Under the pieces are notes generated by a model. It was not told where the DNA came from. It saw only the letters and a list, made by a program, of their open reading frames with translations, and ran no database searches. This document shows positions 45,089 to 55,480 of a DNA stretch of 64,000 nt, piece by piece. The stretch comes from Cupriavidus nantongensis. GTDB taxonomy: Bacteria; Pseudomonadota; Gammaproteobacteria; Burkholderiales; Burkholderiaceae. A program made the position numbers and the translations under genes. The stretch is taken from assembly GCF_001598055.1 (NCBI RefSeq), contig NZ_CP014844.1, forward strand, positions 3,251,642-3,315,641. The letters are read 5' to 3'. Within the stretch, counting starts at the first letter, position 1, and each line of letters begins with the position of its first letter.

Positions 45089-45523
45089 ATGAGCACAAGC
45101 AGCCGGTTTGCCGTAGCCGTCCATATCCTCACCCTGCTGGCCAGTTCCGCCGAACCGGTGCCGTCGTCGCTGATTGCCGGCAGCGTCGGCACCAACCCGG
45201 CGTTGATCCGGCGCCTGGTTGGCCAGTTGGCTGAAGCAGGCCTGGTGACGACCACCATGGGCAGCGCTGGTGGCGCCACGCTGGCTCGTCCGGCCGCGTC
45301 GATCACGCTGCTGGAGGTATTCCGCGTGGTCGAAACCACCGCGCTGATCGCGCTGCACCAGAGTGCGCCCAATCCGGCCTGCATGGTCGGGCGCGAGATC
45401 ACCGGTGCGCTGCGCAAGGTCGCCGACCGCGCGCAGGCGGCGATGGACGAAATCCTGGCCGGCATCACCATCGCCAGCATGCTTGCCGATGTCGAGCGCG
45501 GCAGCCAGCGCCGGAAGCGCTGA
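45089..45523 (+). CDS. Rrf2 family transcriptional regulator (YwnA-like)
   Basis: A 144-residue winged-helix regulator. Residues 1-60 form the DNA-binding domain (SSRFAVAVHILTLLASS, with recognition helix NPALIRRLVGQLAEAGLV), the wing is TTTMGSAGGATLARP, and the C-terminal helix ends in a basic tail. Only one cysteine is present (PACMVGREI), so the three-cysteine Fe-S cluster of IscR, NsrR or RsrR cannot form. The pairing with an NAD(P)-binding protein resembles Bacillus ywnA-ywnB. It probably represses itself and the downstream gene through the shared operator. The inducer is unknown. Confidence 0.9.
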   Translation: MSTSSRFAVAVHILTLLASSAEPVPSSLIAGSVGTNPALIRRLVGQLAEAGLVTTTMGSAGGATLARPAASITLLEVFRVVETTALIALHQSAPNPACMVGREITGALRKVADRAQAAMDEILAGITIASMLADVERGSQRRKR

Positions 45524-45536
45524 TTTTTTTATCCCG

Positions 45537-45561
45537 ATGTGTAACCACATCAGTTTCATAT
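45537..45561 (+). promoter_or_regulatory. Predicted Rrf2 operator, copy 2
   Basis: ATGTGTAAC-N7-GTTTCATAT, which has the same left half-site, the same 7-base spacing and only one changed base in the right half-site compared with copy 1. It lies 25 bases before the YwnB-like start codon. Confidence 0.75.
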
Positions 45562-45586
45562 CCACTGACTCAACCAAGGAGTGACC

Positions 45587-46198
45587 ATGAAGATCGCCAT
45601 CATTGGAGCCAGCGGCCGCGTTGGCACGCGCCTGACCGACGAAGCCGTGCGCCGCGGCCACCAGGTGACCGCCATCGCGCGCCAGGCCAGCCGATTGCCG
45701 GCGCGCGCGGGCGTGACCAGCAAGGATGTGGATGCGACCGACAGCGCGGCGCTGAGCGCCGCCCTCGCCGGCCATGATGTCGTCATCAGCACCGCGCGCT
45801 TCGCGCAGCTGAACGCGCAGCAGGTGACCACGGCGGTGCGCCAGGCAGGCGTGCCGCGGCTGCTGGTGGTGGGCGGTGCCGGCAGCCTCCACATCGGGCC
45901 GGGCGTGCAGCTGGTCGATACTCCCGACTTTCCCGATGCCTACAAGGCCGAGGCGCTGGCCGGCCGCGACTTCCTGAACGCGCTGCGCGGCGAGCCGCAG
46001 ATCGACTGGACCTTCCTGTCGCCGTCGGCGCTGTTCGAGCCGGGCGAGCGCACCGGCAAATTCCGCATCGGCAAGGAAGACCTGCTGAGCGATGCAGCAG
46101 GCAAGAGCTGGATCTCGATGGAAGACTATGCCATCGCGATGCTCGATGAAATCGAGCAGCCGGCGCACTCGCGCCAGCGCTTCACGGTGGGCTACTGA
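45587..46198 (+). CDS. NAD(P)H-binding SDR-like protein (YwnB-like)
   Basis: A 203-residue atypical short-chain dehydrogenase/NmrA-like protein. It begins MKIAIIGASGRVGTRLTDEAVRRGH with the dinucleotide-binding GxxGxxG pattern at 8-14, then VISTARF, RLLVVGGAGSLHI and the later WTFLSPSALFEPGERTGKFRIG. The family includes sensors of NADP state and quinone reductases; catalytic residues of classical SDRs are not evident. The start at 45587 is served by AAGGAG just upstream and preferred over GTG at 45581. Regulated with the upstream Rrf2 gene. Confidence 0.9.
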   Translation: MKIAIIGASGRVGTRLTDEAVRRGHQVTAIARQASRLPARAGVTSKDVDATDSAALSAALAGHDVVISTARFAQLNAQQVTTAVRQAGVPRLLVVGGAGSLHIGPGVQLVDTPDFPDAYKAEALAGRDFLNALRGEPQIDWTFLSPSALFEPGERTGKFRIGKEDLLSDAAGKSWISMEDYAIAMLDEIEQPAHSRQRFTVGY

Positions 46199-46221
46199 GC
46201 CGGGCGCGCTCAGGCGCGGGC

Positions 46222-46791
46222 TCAGTCGCGGGCGCCGTCGTCGAGCAGGCTGGCACGCTTGCCGCGCTTGAGCCACGCAGCGAGGTTGTGCGGGCGCAGC
46301 GTGTCGTACTCTTCGAACGGCTGGTGGATCCAGGGGTTCGACTCGAGGAAGGTGACGTGATAGTCCGGCTCCACCTTGGAGCAGGCCTTGTACCACAGCA
46401 CCGCCGAGCGAACCTCCGTCACCGCCGGATAGCGTTCCTTGAGGTGGCGGCCGACGCGCTCGAGCGTGATGCCCGAGTCCACCAGGTCGTCGACCAGCAG
46501 GATCTTGCCGCTCAGCTCGCCGCGGGTCATGGTGATGTACTGCGCGATGTCGAGCTCGCCCTGCTGCGTGCCGGCGGCCTCGCGGTAGCTGCTGGTCGCC
46601 AGGATCGCCAGCGGCACGTCGAAGATGCGCGACATCTGGTCGCCCACGCGCAGCCCGCCGCGCGCGAGGCACAGGATCTTGTCGAACTTCCAGCCCGACT
46701 CATGCACGTTCAGCGACAGGCGTGCGATCAGGCGATGGTATTCGTCCCAGGAGACCCACAGGTTCTCGTCATCGTTGGTAGGCAGGTTCAT
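46222..46791 (-). CDS. Phosphoribosyltransferase domain protein
   Basis: A 189-residue type I phosphoribosyltransferase. The PRPP motif ILLVDDLVDSGIT lies at about residues 96-108 and the N-terminal WDEYHRLIARL segment is shared by xanthine/hypoxanthine-type enzymes. The C-terminal WIHQPFEEYDTLRPHNLAAWLKRG is conserved in these proteins. It probably salvages a purine base, which fits its position after purA, but the base cannot be chosen from sequence. Confidence 0.88.
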   Translation of the reverse strand: MNLPTNDDENLWVSWDEYHRLIARLSLNVHESGWKFDKILCLARGGLRVGDQMSRIFDVPLAILATSSYREAAGTQQGELDIAQYITMTRGELSGKILLVDDLVDSGITLERVGRHLKERYPAVTEVRSAVLWYKACSKVEPDYHVTFLESNPWIHQPFEEYDTLRPHNLAAWLKRGKRASLLDDGARD

Positions 46792-46833
46792 CGTTTTACT
46801 CGTGATATCGTCCGGTCGGTTGACCGATATGGC

Positions 46834-46863
46834 TCGGCCCGCTTGCGCGGGCCGATTTATTTT
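46834..46863 (+). other. Terminator-like hairpin in the purA-phosphoribosyltransferase spacer
   Basis: TCGGCCCGC at 46834-46842 pairs perfectly with GCGGGCCGA at 46847-46855 around TTGC, followed on the plus strand by TTTATTTT. It would terminate a plus-strand transcript, yet no plus-strand gene ends here; the minus-strand genes flanking it read the other way. Confidence 0.4.
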
Positions 46864-46917
46864 CTGGCGGGCCGCGGCGCTCGTGGCGCGGCGGCCCTGC
46901 GGGTAGTGCGCAGGCGC

Positions 46918-48276
<1,359 letters not shown>

Positions 48277-48286
48277 TTAAAAACGT

Positions 48287-48292
48287 ATTCTA
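48287..48292 (-). promoter_or_regulatory. Candidate -10 element of purA
   Basis: TAGAAT on the minus strand, 28 bases before the purA ATG, in the 85-base hisZ-purA spacer. No clear -35 is seen. Confidence 0.4.
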
Positions 48293-48343
48293 CTCTTGTT
48301 GCCGGGCGATTCCGGGTTTTTGGACCGCCGCGGCGTCGATGCG

Positions 48344-49495
48344 TCAGCGCGGCACCACGGCCCAGCCGGCATCGTTGCGCACCAGTTGCCGGTCGCAATT
48401 GAATTCATCCAGCTCATGAGTGTGACCGGGCAGCGACTGGATCACGATTTCGCCCGCGGCGCGCAGCGCGGCGATCGCGGCACGAAGTGCCGGGTCCGCA
48501 TCCCAAGGCGCGAAAATCGCCAGGGCACGCACCTCGACGGGTGACAGCGCCGCCACTTCACGCAGGTCCAGCGAAAAACCGGTCGCCGGACGCGCGCGGC
48601 CAAAGGCCTCGCCGACCTTGTCGTAGCGGCCGCCCCGGGCCACGTAGTTTGGCAGGCCCGCCACATAGGCCGCGAACATCACGCCGCTGTGGTAGTGGTA
48701 GCCGCGCAGGTCGGACAAGTCGATATTGACGCTGGCGCCGCGCACCTGCACCGCCAGCGCCGCCAGTTCATCGAGCGCGCGGCCGATCGCCGGGCTGGCC
48801 GGCAGCGTCGCGCGGGCGCGCTCGATCACCTCGACGCCGCCGTACAACGTCGGCAGCGCCAGCAGCGCGTCGCGCTCGGTCTGCGGCATGCCCGCAGTCA
48901 GTTCGCGCAAGGCGGGCACGTCCTTGGTTTCCAGCGCGGCGAACAGCGCGTCCTCGATCTTGCGGATCGACGGCAGGCCGGCCAACAACGCTTCGAGGAT
49001 GCCGGCATGGCACAGGTCGATACGGATATCCGACAGGCCCGCCGCCGTCAGCGCGGCCAGCATCAGTTCCTGGATCTCGACGTCGGCTTCGAGGCCGGCG
49101 TGGCCATAGATCTCGGCGCCAATCTGGATCGGCTCGCGGGTGGCGTGGAAACCGGCCGGGCGCGCGTGCAGCACGTTGCCGGCGTAGCAAAGACGGGTCA
49201 CGCCGGGACGGTTCAGCAGGTGGGCATCGATGCGCGCCACCTGCGGCGTGATATCGGCGCGCAGCCCCATGGTGCGGCCCGACAGCTGGTCGACCAGCTT
49301 GAGCGTGCGCAGGTCGAGGTCATGGCCGGTGCCGGTCAGCAGCGACTCGAGGTACTCCAGCATCGGCGGCATCACCAGCTCGTAGCCGTAGGTGCGGAAC
49401 AGGTCCAGCATGCGGCGGCGCAGCTCTTCGATCTTGCGCGCTTCCGACGGCAGCACGTCGGCAATATTTTCTGGCAGCAGCCAATGGTTGGACAT
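48344..49495 (-). CDS. hisZ: ATP phosphoribosyltransferase regulatory subunit HisZ
   Basis: A catalytically inactive histidyl-tRNA-synthetase paralogue that forms the HisG-HisZ complex needed for the first step of histidine biosynthesis with short-form HisG. The 383 residues share class II synthetase elements ([27 protein letters not shown] and [16 protein letters not shown]) but the C-terminal anticodon domain of HisS is absent. Start at 49495 is preferred: AGAAGAGA lies upstream and the protein begins MSNHWLLPE. No hisG is in this window. hisS lies about 9 kb away, making paralogy clear. Confidence 0.92.
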   Translation of the reverse strand: MSNHWLLPENIADVLPSEARKIEELRRRMLDLFRTYGYELVMPPMLEYLESLLTGTGHDLDLRTLKLVDQLSGRTMGLRADITPQVARIDAHLLNRPGVTRLCYAGNVLHARPAGFHATREPIQIGAEIYGHAGLEADVEIQELMLAALTAAGLSDIRIDLCHAGILEALLAGLPSIRKIEDALFAALETKDVPALRELTAGMPQTERDALLALPTLYGGVEVIERARATLPASPAIGRALDELAALAVQVRGASVNIDLSDLRGYHYHSGVMFAAYVAGLPNYVARGGRYDKVGEAFGRARPATGFSLDLREVAALSPVEVRALAIFAPWDADPALRAAIAALRAAGEIVIQSLPGHTHELDEFNCDRQLVRNDAGWAVVPR

Positions 49496-49624
49496 GGTGA
49501 ATCTCTTCTCAGTCATTCAGTTGCCTGCGGGCGCAGCGCCCGCAAGGACCGGGCCTCGCCCGGCAAAACCAGATGCGGGCATCGCGCGCCCGCGCCATCA
49601 CTCCGCAGCGACGGCTCCAGCCGG

Positions 49625-49652
49625 ACAAAACCCCGGCAAGCCGGGGTTTCGT
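49625..49652 (-). terminator. Terminator after hflC
   Basis: A 9-bp stem (AAACCCCGG at 49628-49636 with CCGGGGTTT at 49641-49649) around CAAG; on the minus strand it is followed by TTTTGTCC. It lies about 32 bases after the hflC stop. The remaining hflC-hisZ spacer holds further GC hairpins and no gene. Confidence 0.75.
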
Positions 49653-49680
49653 CAATTCGCCACACGGACAAGCGACGGTG

Positions 49681-50589
49681 CTAGCGCTTGCCTCCGCCGT
49701 TGCCCGCGGCCGCGCCCGCGGCGCCGCCGCTGGACCGCATGTAGCGGAAGAACTCGGAATTGGGCTCGAGCACCAGCACGTCGCGCTTGTCGCGGAAGGT
49801 ATTGCGGTAGGCCTCCATGCTGCGCCAGAACTGCGCGAACTGCGGATCGCGGCCAAACGCCTCGCCGTAGATCTGCGACGCCTTGGCATCGCCCTCGCCC
49901 TTGATCATCTGCGCATCGCGATAGGCCTGGGCCAGCACCACTTCGCGCTGGCGGTCGGCGTCGGCGCGGATCTTCTCGCCCTCGGCGGCGCCGGTGGAGC
50001 GCAGTTCGTTGGCCACGCGCTTGCGCTCGGCCTCCATGCGGCGATACACCGATTCGCTGATGGCGGGCAGCAGGTCGACGCGCTTCAGGCGCACGTCGAG
50101 GATCTCGACGCCGACCGACTTGGCGTACTCGCTCATGCCGTTGCGGATGGCCTGCATCACCTGCTCGCGCTCGCCGGCGACCACGTCGGCGACGGTGCGC
50201 TTGCCGAATTCTTCACGTGCCACCGAGTCGATGCGCTGCGTCATGCGGTCCTGCGCGCCGCGCAGGTTGCCGCCGAACGCGACGAAGAACTTGCGCGGAT
50301 CGGTGATGCGCCATTTGACGAACCAGTCCACCACCATGCTCTTCTTCTCGGCAGTCAGGAAGCGCTCGTTGGCGGCGACGTCGATGGTCTGCAGGCGGCG
50401 GTCCATGAACACCACGTTCTGGAACGGCGGCGGCAGCTTGAAGTGCAGGCCCGGCTCACGCACCACTTCCTTGATCTGGCCGAAGGCGAACACCACGGCG
50501 TACTGGCGCTGGTCGACCACGAACAGCATGGACGAGACCACGGCCAGCAGGATGAAAAAGCCGATCGCGAAGGAAATCAGTCGGTTCAT
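49681..50589 (-). CDS. hflC: Membrane protease modulator HflC
   Basis: A SPFH (stomatin/prohibitin) protein that pairs with HflK to form a large periplasmic-side cage around the FtsH protease. The 302 residues have one N-terminal transmembrane helix (ISFAIGFFILLAVVSSMLFVV) and the SPFH/Band-7 domain with DQRQYAVVFAFGQIKEVVREPGLHFKLPPPFQ. A glycine-rich tail ends the protein. The start at 50589 is served by GAGGAGACC; longer versions lack support. Ten bases separate it from hflK. Confidence 0.95.
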   Translation of the reverse strand: MNRLISFAIGFFILLAVVSSMLFVVDQRQYAVVFAFGQIKEVVREPGLHFKLPPPFQNVVFMDRRLQTIDVAANERFLTAEKKSMVVDWFVKWRITDPRKFFVAFGGNLRGAQDRMTQRIDSVAREEFGKRTVADVVAGEREQVMQAIRNGMSEYAKSVGVEILDVRLKRVDLLPAISESVYRRMEAERKRVANELRSTGAAEGEKIRADADRQREVVLAQAYRDAQMIKGEGDAKASQIYGEAFGRDPQFAQFWRSMEAYRNTFRDKRDVLVLEPNSEFFRYMRSSGGAAGAAAGNGGGKR

Positions 50590-50599
50590 GACGGTCTCC

Positions 50600-51958
50600 T
50601 CAGCGCGAGTCGCGGTCGCGGTTGCGCAGCGATTCGCGCGACCGGTTGTCCGTCGAGGCATCCGGCACCGGCGCCGGCGTGCCCGCGGCTCCGGGCTGGC
50701 CCGGCTGCGGCGTGGCGCGGCCCTCGGCCTGCGCCATCAGCTTGTCCAGCGGCAGGTAGAGCAGGTTGTTGCCCTGGCGCGCGTCGACCAGCACCTTGGT
50801 CGAATTGGTGTAGATCTGCTGCATGGTCTCCAGATAGATACGGTCGCGCGTCACCTGCGGCGCCTTGGCGTATTCCGCCTGCACCGAACGGAAGCGCGAC
50901 GCATCGCCCTCGGCCTGCGCCACCACGCGGGCGCGGTAGGCTTCGGATTCTTCCTTCAGGCGCGCCGCGGTACCCTTGGCGCGCGGGATGATGTCGTTGG
51001 CGTAGGCCTGGCCTTCGCTGATGGCGCGCTCGCGGTCCTGGCTGGCCTTGTTGACGTCGTCGAAGGCCGCCTGCACCTGCTCGGGCGGCTGCACGCTCTG
51101 CACGTTCACGGACAGCACGCGGATGCCGGTCTTGTACGCCGACAGGATGGCCTGGATCGACTTGGCCAGCTGCTGCGCGATCTGTTCGCGGTTTTCATAC
51201 AGCACCGCGTCCATCTTGTTGCGGCCGACGATCTCGCGCACCGAGGTCTCGGCTGCCTGCGTCACCAGCTCTTCATCGCCACCCCGGTCGGTCTTGTTGA
51301 AGAACAGGAATTCGCTGGCGTCCTGGATCACGTACTGCACGGTGAAGCGCACGTCGATGATGTTCTCGTCCTGCGTCAGCATCGACGAGTCTTTCAGGTT
51401 GCTGTCCTTGATCGAGGTGGAGCGGCCGACCTCGACCGAGCGCACCGCCGACAGGTTGACCACCTCGGCCGACTGGATCGGCCAGGGCATGCGCCAGTTG
51501 ATGCCGGGGCCGGCGGAGTACTTGAACTTGCCAAACTGCAGGATCACCGCGGTCTGGCCTTCCTGCACCATGAAGAAGCCGCTGGCCAGCCAGATGCCCA
51601 CCACCGCGGCCACGATCACGCCGGCGCCGAGGCCCGAGCCCTTGCCCGAAGTGCGCGGGCCGCCGAAGCCCTGGTTGCCGTTGCCGCCGTTGTCCTTGCG
51701 GCCGAGCAGGCCGTTCAGGCGGCGGTTGAAGTCGCGCCACAGTTCGTCCAGGTCCGGCGGGCCGCCATCCTGCTGCGGACGCTGGTTCTGCTGGCGGTTG
51801 TCGTCGCGGCCGTCCTTCTTGTCATCGTCCTGCCCATCCCGACCCCAGCGCGGATCGTTCAGCGAGAAGATGGCGCGCAGGCGCTGCCAGCCCGCGCGCA
51901 GCGCGAGGCGGCCGCCTGGTGTCAGGCTCGAATCAGCATTCCGGGGAAACTGGGGCAT
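50600..51958 (-). CDS. hflK: Membrane protease modulator HflK
   Basis: Partner of HflC in the FtsH-HflKC complex that controls membrane protein degradation. The 452 residues have a charged N-terminal region (residues about 30-90, Asp/Gln/Arg/Gly-rich), a transmembrane helix (LGAGVIVAAVVGIWLASGFFMV) and the SPFH domain (QEGQTAVILQFGKFKYSAGPGINWRMPWP). The C-terminal tail is Pro/Gly and Arg-rich. The start at 51958 has a weak ribosome site; a GTG three codons upstream is an alternative. Confidence 0.93.
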   Translation of the reverse strand: MPQFPRNADSSLTPGGRLALRAGWQRLRAIFSLNDPRWGRDGQDDDKKDGRDDNRQQNQRPQQDGGPPDLDELWRDFNRRLNGLLGRKDNGGNGNQGFGGPRTSGKGSGLGAGVIVAAVVGIWLASGFFMVQEGQTAVILQFGKFKYSAGPGINWRMPWPIQSAEVVNLSAVRSVEVGRSTSIKDSNLKDSSMLTQDENIIDVRFTVQYVIQDASEFLFFNKTDRGGDEELVTQAAETSVREIVGRNKMDAVLYENREQIAQQLAKSIQAILSAYKTGIRVLSVNVQSVQPPEQVQAAFDDVNKASQDRERAISEGQAYANDIIPRAKGTAARLKEESEAYRARVVAQAEGDASRFRSVQAEYAKAPQVTRDRIYLETMQQIYTNSTKVLVDARQGNNLLYLPLDKLMAQAEGRATPQPGQPGAAGTPAPVPDASTDNRSRESLRNRDRDSR

Positions 51959-52132
51959 GAAGTGCACGGGTCCGGGGAAGTTTGTAACAGGGGGATTCTA
52001 GCAGTCATCGGCGCCACTTTTGGCCAATTCGCGCAATCCCCGCGGCAACCGCACCGGAATTGGGCAGAACCGGCACCGAGGCGGCACCAAAGCGGCCTGT
52101 GCGGCGGCCAGCCTCTTGGCTGGCTACCGCGC

Positions 52133-53392
52133 CTACAGCCGGCGCGGGTCCGCCGCATCGGCGTCGTCGCCCGCCACGCCGTCGTCGAGGCCATCGTCGA
52201 GGCCATCGGCGGCGTCATCGGACTGCGCCACTCCATCCAGGCGCGGATCATAGGGTTGCGGTTCGGGCGGTCGGCTGGCCAGCCATTGCGCCACCTCGAC
52301 CACGGCCTCGCGCAGCGCGTCCAGGCCCAGCCCCTCGCGCGCGCTCAGGAACACGCGGGTGGGGATGCCGTCGGCATCGCGCTCGATGCGCGGGCCGTCG
52401 CCCAGCAGTTCGGGCGCGGCGTCGATCTTGTTCATCACCACGATCTGCGGGATGTCGAGCGCATTGATTTCGGCCAGCACCCGGTTGACCTGCTCGATCT
52501 GCTCGTGGCGCACCGGGCTCGAGGCATCGACCACATGCAGCAGCAGGTCGGCATGCACGGTCTCGTCCAGCGTGGCACGGAACGCCGCCACCAGCTGCGT
52601 GGGAAGGTCGCGGATAAAGCCGACCGTGTCCGACAGCACCACGTTGCCCAGGCCATCGAGGAACAGCCGGCGCGAGGTGGTATCGAGGGTGGCGAAGAGC
52701 TGGTTGGCCGCATACGCGCCGGCCTTGGTCAGCGCGTTGAACAGCGTCGACTTGCCCGCGTTGGTATAGCCCACCAGCGAGATGCTGAGGGTGTCGTTGC
52801 GCGCGCGCGCACGCCGCTGGGTGCTGTGCTGGCGCTGCAGCCGCGACAGATCGGACTTGAGCCGCTTGGCGCGCTCGTCCAGCATGCGGCGGTCCAGTTC
52901 GAGCTGGCGCTCGCCGGGACCACCGCGCATGCCGATACCGCCCTTCTGCCGCTCCAGGTGGCTCCACGCGCGGACCAGCCGCGACGCGCGGTACTGCACC
53001 TGCGCCAGCTCCACCTGCACCTTGCCGACATGGCTCTGCGCGCGCTGCCCGAAGATATCGAGGATCAGGCCGGTGCGGTCGATCACGTGGCGCTGCAGGA
53101 AGCGCTCCAGGTTGCGCTGCTGCGCGGGGCTCAGCGCATGGTTGAACACCACCACGTCGGCGTCCAGCGCATCGGCGGCCTCCTTCAGCTCCTCGGCCTT
53201 GCCCGAGCCGATGAACAGGGCCGGATCCGGCCGCGAGCGGCGGCCCGTCAGCGTATGCACCGGCAACGAGCCGGCGGTGGTGGTCAGCAGCGCCAGTTCG
53301 CTGAGGCTTTCCTGGAAGTCATGCTTGCCGAAGTCGACGCCGACGAGGATGGCGCGCGAAGGGGCGGTATTGGAGGTGGCTCTGGGGTCCAA
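52133..53392 (-). CDS. hflX: GTPase HflX
   Basis: A ribosome-associated GTPase that splits stalled or hibernating ribosomes. The 419 residues have the HflX N-terminal domain, the Q-R-R region, then a G domain with GYTNAGKST near 208, DTVGFIRDLP and NKID. The final ~27 residues are very acidic, with repeated DDGLDDGV-like units encoded by a 12-bp tandem DNA repeat. The start at 53392 is TTG (reading MDPRATSNT); no in-frame ATG lies near, so a TTG start is inferred. It is co-directional with hfq and der. Confidence 0.93.
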   Translation of the reverse strand: MDPRATSNTAPSRAILVGVDFGKHDFQESLSELALLTTTAGSLPVHTLTGRRSRPDPALFIGSGKAEELKEAADALDADVVVFNHALSPAQQRNLERFLQRHVIDRTGLILDIFGQRAQSHVGKVQVELAQVQYRASRLVRAWSHLERQKGGIGMRGGPGERQLELDRRMLDERAKRLKSDLSRLQRQHSTQRRARARNDTLSISLVGYTNAGKSTLFNALTKAGAYAANQLFATLDTTSRRLFLDGLGNVVLSDTVGFIRDLPTQLVAAFRATLDETVHADLLLHVVDASSPVRHEQIEQVNRVLAEINALDIPQIVVMNKIDAAPELLGDGPRIERDADGIPTRVFLSAREGLGLDALREAVVEVAQWLASRPPEPQPYDPRLDGVAQSDDAADGLDDGLDDGVAGDDADAADPRRL

Positions 53393-53453
53393 GGGCGGGC
53401 GCGAATGCGCAGGGAAATTCGGGTTCAGGGGAAGGGATGGCGGATCTCGGACA

Positions 53454-53477
53454 CTGTCCCGGCCCCTGCCGGGACAG
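53454..53477 (-). other. Hairpin in the hfq-hflX spacer
   Basis: CTGTCCCGGC pairs perfectly with GCCGGGACAG around CCCT (53454-53463 with 53468-53477). There is no T-run, so it probably shapes hfq-hflX mRNA processing or read-through rather than terminating it. The rest of the 228-base spacer holds no gene I can support. Confidence 0.45.
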
Positions 53478-53620
53478 GCCGCCGCATGATGCGGAACGTG
53501 GCGGCGGGCGCATTGGCGAGCGCCGGGCCACGCGGCACCGGGTGCGTCGGCACGCCGGCGCCGGGCATCGCGGCGGCGCCGCCTGGCGCCCGTACGATGC
53601 CCTGGGGCAGATCGGTCAGA

Positions 53621-53860
53621 TCAGGCCTCGGCGGAATCATCCACACGGAAATTGACCGCGCGTGCCGGCACGACGGTGGAAATCGCATGCTTGTAGACCA
53701 TCTGGGTCACGGTGTTGCGCAGCAGGACGACATACTGGTCGAACGATTCGATATTGCCTTGCAGCTTGATGCCATTGACGAGATAGATGGAAACCGGCAC
53801 GTGCTCTTTGCGCAGCGCGTTCAGGAACGGGTCTTGTAGCAGTTGCCCTTTGTTGCTCAT
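53621..53860 (-). CDS. hfq: RNA-binding protein Hfq
   Basis: The Sm-like hexameric RNA chaperone for small RNAs. The 79 residues contain the Sm1 region ([39 protein letters not shown]) and Sm2 motif YKHAIST that binds U-rich RNA. The start at 53860 follows GGAGTG; longer versions are rejected. It precedes hflX and follows der after about 210 bases. Confidence 0.97.
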
Positions 53861-54070
53861 GGCACACTCCAAATTTATAGGTTTAGTGGTGAATGATGGG
53901 GATGGAAATCCCCGGTTCAAGTCAGGCGGCGCAAAAAGGCGCCATAAAAAAGATCAAAACGGTACCAAGTTGGCGTCAATGCGCAGGGAACCCCCTGCTA
54001 CCGTGAATTTAGCCGCAGTTCCAAACGAACGCAAACGAAAACTGGCGCCGCCACGGATCCGATTCCGGAC

Positions 54071-55414
54071 TCATTCCTTCGAGTCCGCGTACGGATTTTT
54101 GTTCGTGCGAAATTCGATGCGCAGGGGCGTGCCCTTGAGCTTGAATGCCGCACGGAAACGGTTCTCCAGGTAGCGCCGGTAGGTCTCTGCGACGCCCGAC
54201 AGCGCATTGCCGTGGATCACGATGATGGGCGGATTGGAGCCGCCCTGGTGCGCATAGCGCAGCTTGGGCCGCGACGCGCCGACGCGCTTGGGCTGCTGGA
54301 ATTCCACGGCTTCCTGCAGCACGCGCGTCAGTTGCGGCGTCGGCAGCTTGACCATCGCCGCGGCATACGCGTCGTCGACCGAGCGCATCAGCGCGCCGAT
54401 GCCGGTGCGCTCGCGCGCCGACACAAAGTGAAAGTTGGCAAAGCTGAGGAATTGCAGCTTGCGCTCGAGGTCATGCTTGATGCGGTCGCGCGTGTGGCCG
54501 TCCAGGCCGTCCCATTTGTTGACGCCGACCACCAGCGCGCGGCCGGACTCGACGATAAAGCCGGCGATATGCGCGTCCTGGTCGGAAATATCCTGCTGCG
54601 CGTCGAGCAGCAGGATCACCACGTTGGCGTCCGCGATCGACTGCAGCGTCTTGACCACCGAGAATTTCTCGATCGCCTCGAACACCTTGCCGCGCCGGCG
54701 CAGGCCGGCGGTATCGATCAGCGTATAGGGCTTGCCGCCGCGCTCGAACTCCACATAGATCGCGTCGCGGGTGGTGCCGGGCATGTCGAAGGCGATCACG
54801 CGCTCTTCACCGATCAGCGTATTGACCAGCGTGGACTTGCCCACGTTGGGCCGCCCGACGATGGCGATCTTGACGCCCTTGCCGTCGTCCGAGGCTTCCT
54901 CGGCCAGCTCGGGGCGCTCCTGCACCGCCAGTTCGATGGCCTCGTCGACCAGCTCGCGCACGCCGTCGCCGTGGGCGGCGGAGATCGCGTACGGGTCGCC
55001 CATGCCGAGCTCGTAGAAATCCGCCGCGACCGAGGTGTACTTCATGCCCTCGGCCTTGTTGACCGCCAGCATGATGCGGCGGCCGGTCTTGCGCAGGTAA
55101 TCGGCGATGGCGCGGTCCTGCGGCGCCAGGCCCAGGCGGCCGTCGACGATAAAGATCACCACGTCGGCCTCGACCACCGCCTGCTTGGTCTGCTTGGCCA
55201 TCTCGGCGACGATGCCTTCCTTGACCACGGGCTCGAAGCCGCCGGTATCGATGGCGATGAACGGACGTTCGCCGATGCGCCCTTCGCCATAATGGCGGTC
55301 GCGCGTCAGGCCCGGCAGGTCGGCGACGAGCGCGTCGCGCGAGCGGGTCATGCGGTTGAATAGCGTCGACTTGCCCACATTGGGGCGGCCGACAAGTGCG
55401 ATAACTGGTTTCAT
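54071..55414 (-). CDS. der: GTPase Der (EngA)
   Basis: A 447-residue ribosome-assembly GTPase with two tandem G domains: GRPNVGKST at 8-16 and again near 182-190, with [10 protein letters not shown] and [10 protein letters not shown] switch motifs, and a C-terminal KH-like domain ([22 protein letters not shown]). Both nucleotide sites are intact. The start at 55414 has no clear ribosome site but gives the family's usual MKPVIALVG. It lies between bamB and hfq. Confidence 0.96.
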   Translation of the reverse strand: MKPVIALVGRPNVGKSTLFNRMTRSRDALVADLPGLTRDRHYGEGRIGERPFIAIDTGGFEPVVKEGIVAEMAKQTKQAVVEADVVIFIVDGRLGLAPQDRAIADYLRKTGRRIMLAVNKAEGMKYTSVAADFYELGMGDPYAISAAHGDGVRELVDEAIELAVQERPELAEEASDDGKGVKIAIVGRPNVGKSTLVNTLIGEERVIAFDMPGTTRDAIYVEFERGGKPYTLIDTAGLRRRGKVFEAIEKFSVVKTLQSIADANVVILLLDAQQDISDQDAHIAGFIVESGRALVVGVNKWDGLDGHTRDRIKHDLERKLQFLSFANFHFVSARERTGIGALMRSVDDAYAAAMVKLPTPQLTRVLQEAVEFQQPKRVGASRPKLRYAHQGGSNPPIIVIHGNALSGVAETYRRYLENRFRAAFKLKGTPLRIEFRTNKNPYADSKE

Positions 55415-55480
55415 GCCATAAACGGAAACGGGGGCCGGCAACTGCCGCCCCCCGGTAACTCCGGAGTCAAGGGTTCCAGC

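Noticed and set aside
49496..49680. An extra small membrane protein gene between hisZ and hflC
   Set aside because: I recalled that a DUF2065-type gene can lie at this place in relatives and looked for one. Only GC hairpins and a terminator are present, and no frame gives a hydrophobic peptide of suitable length.
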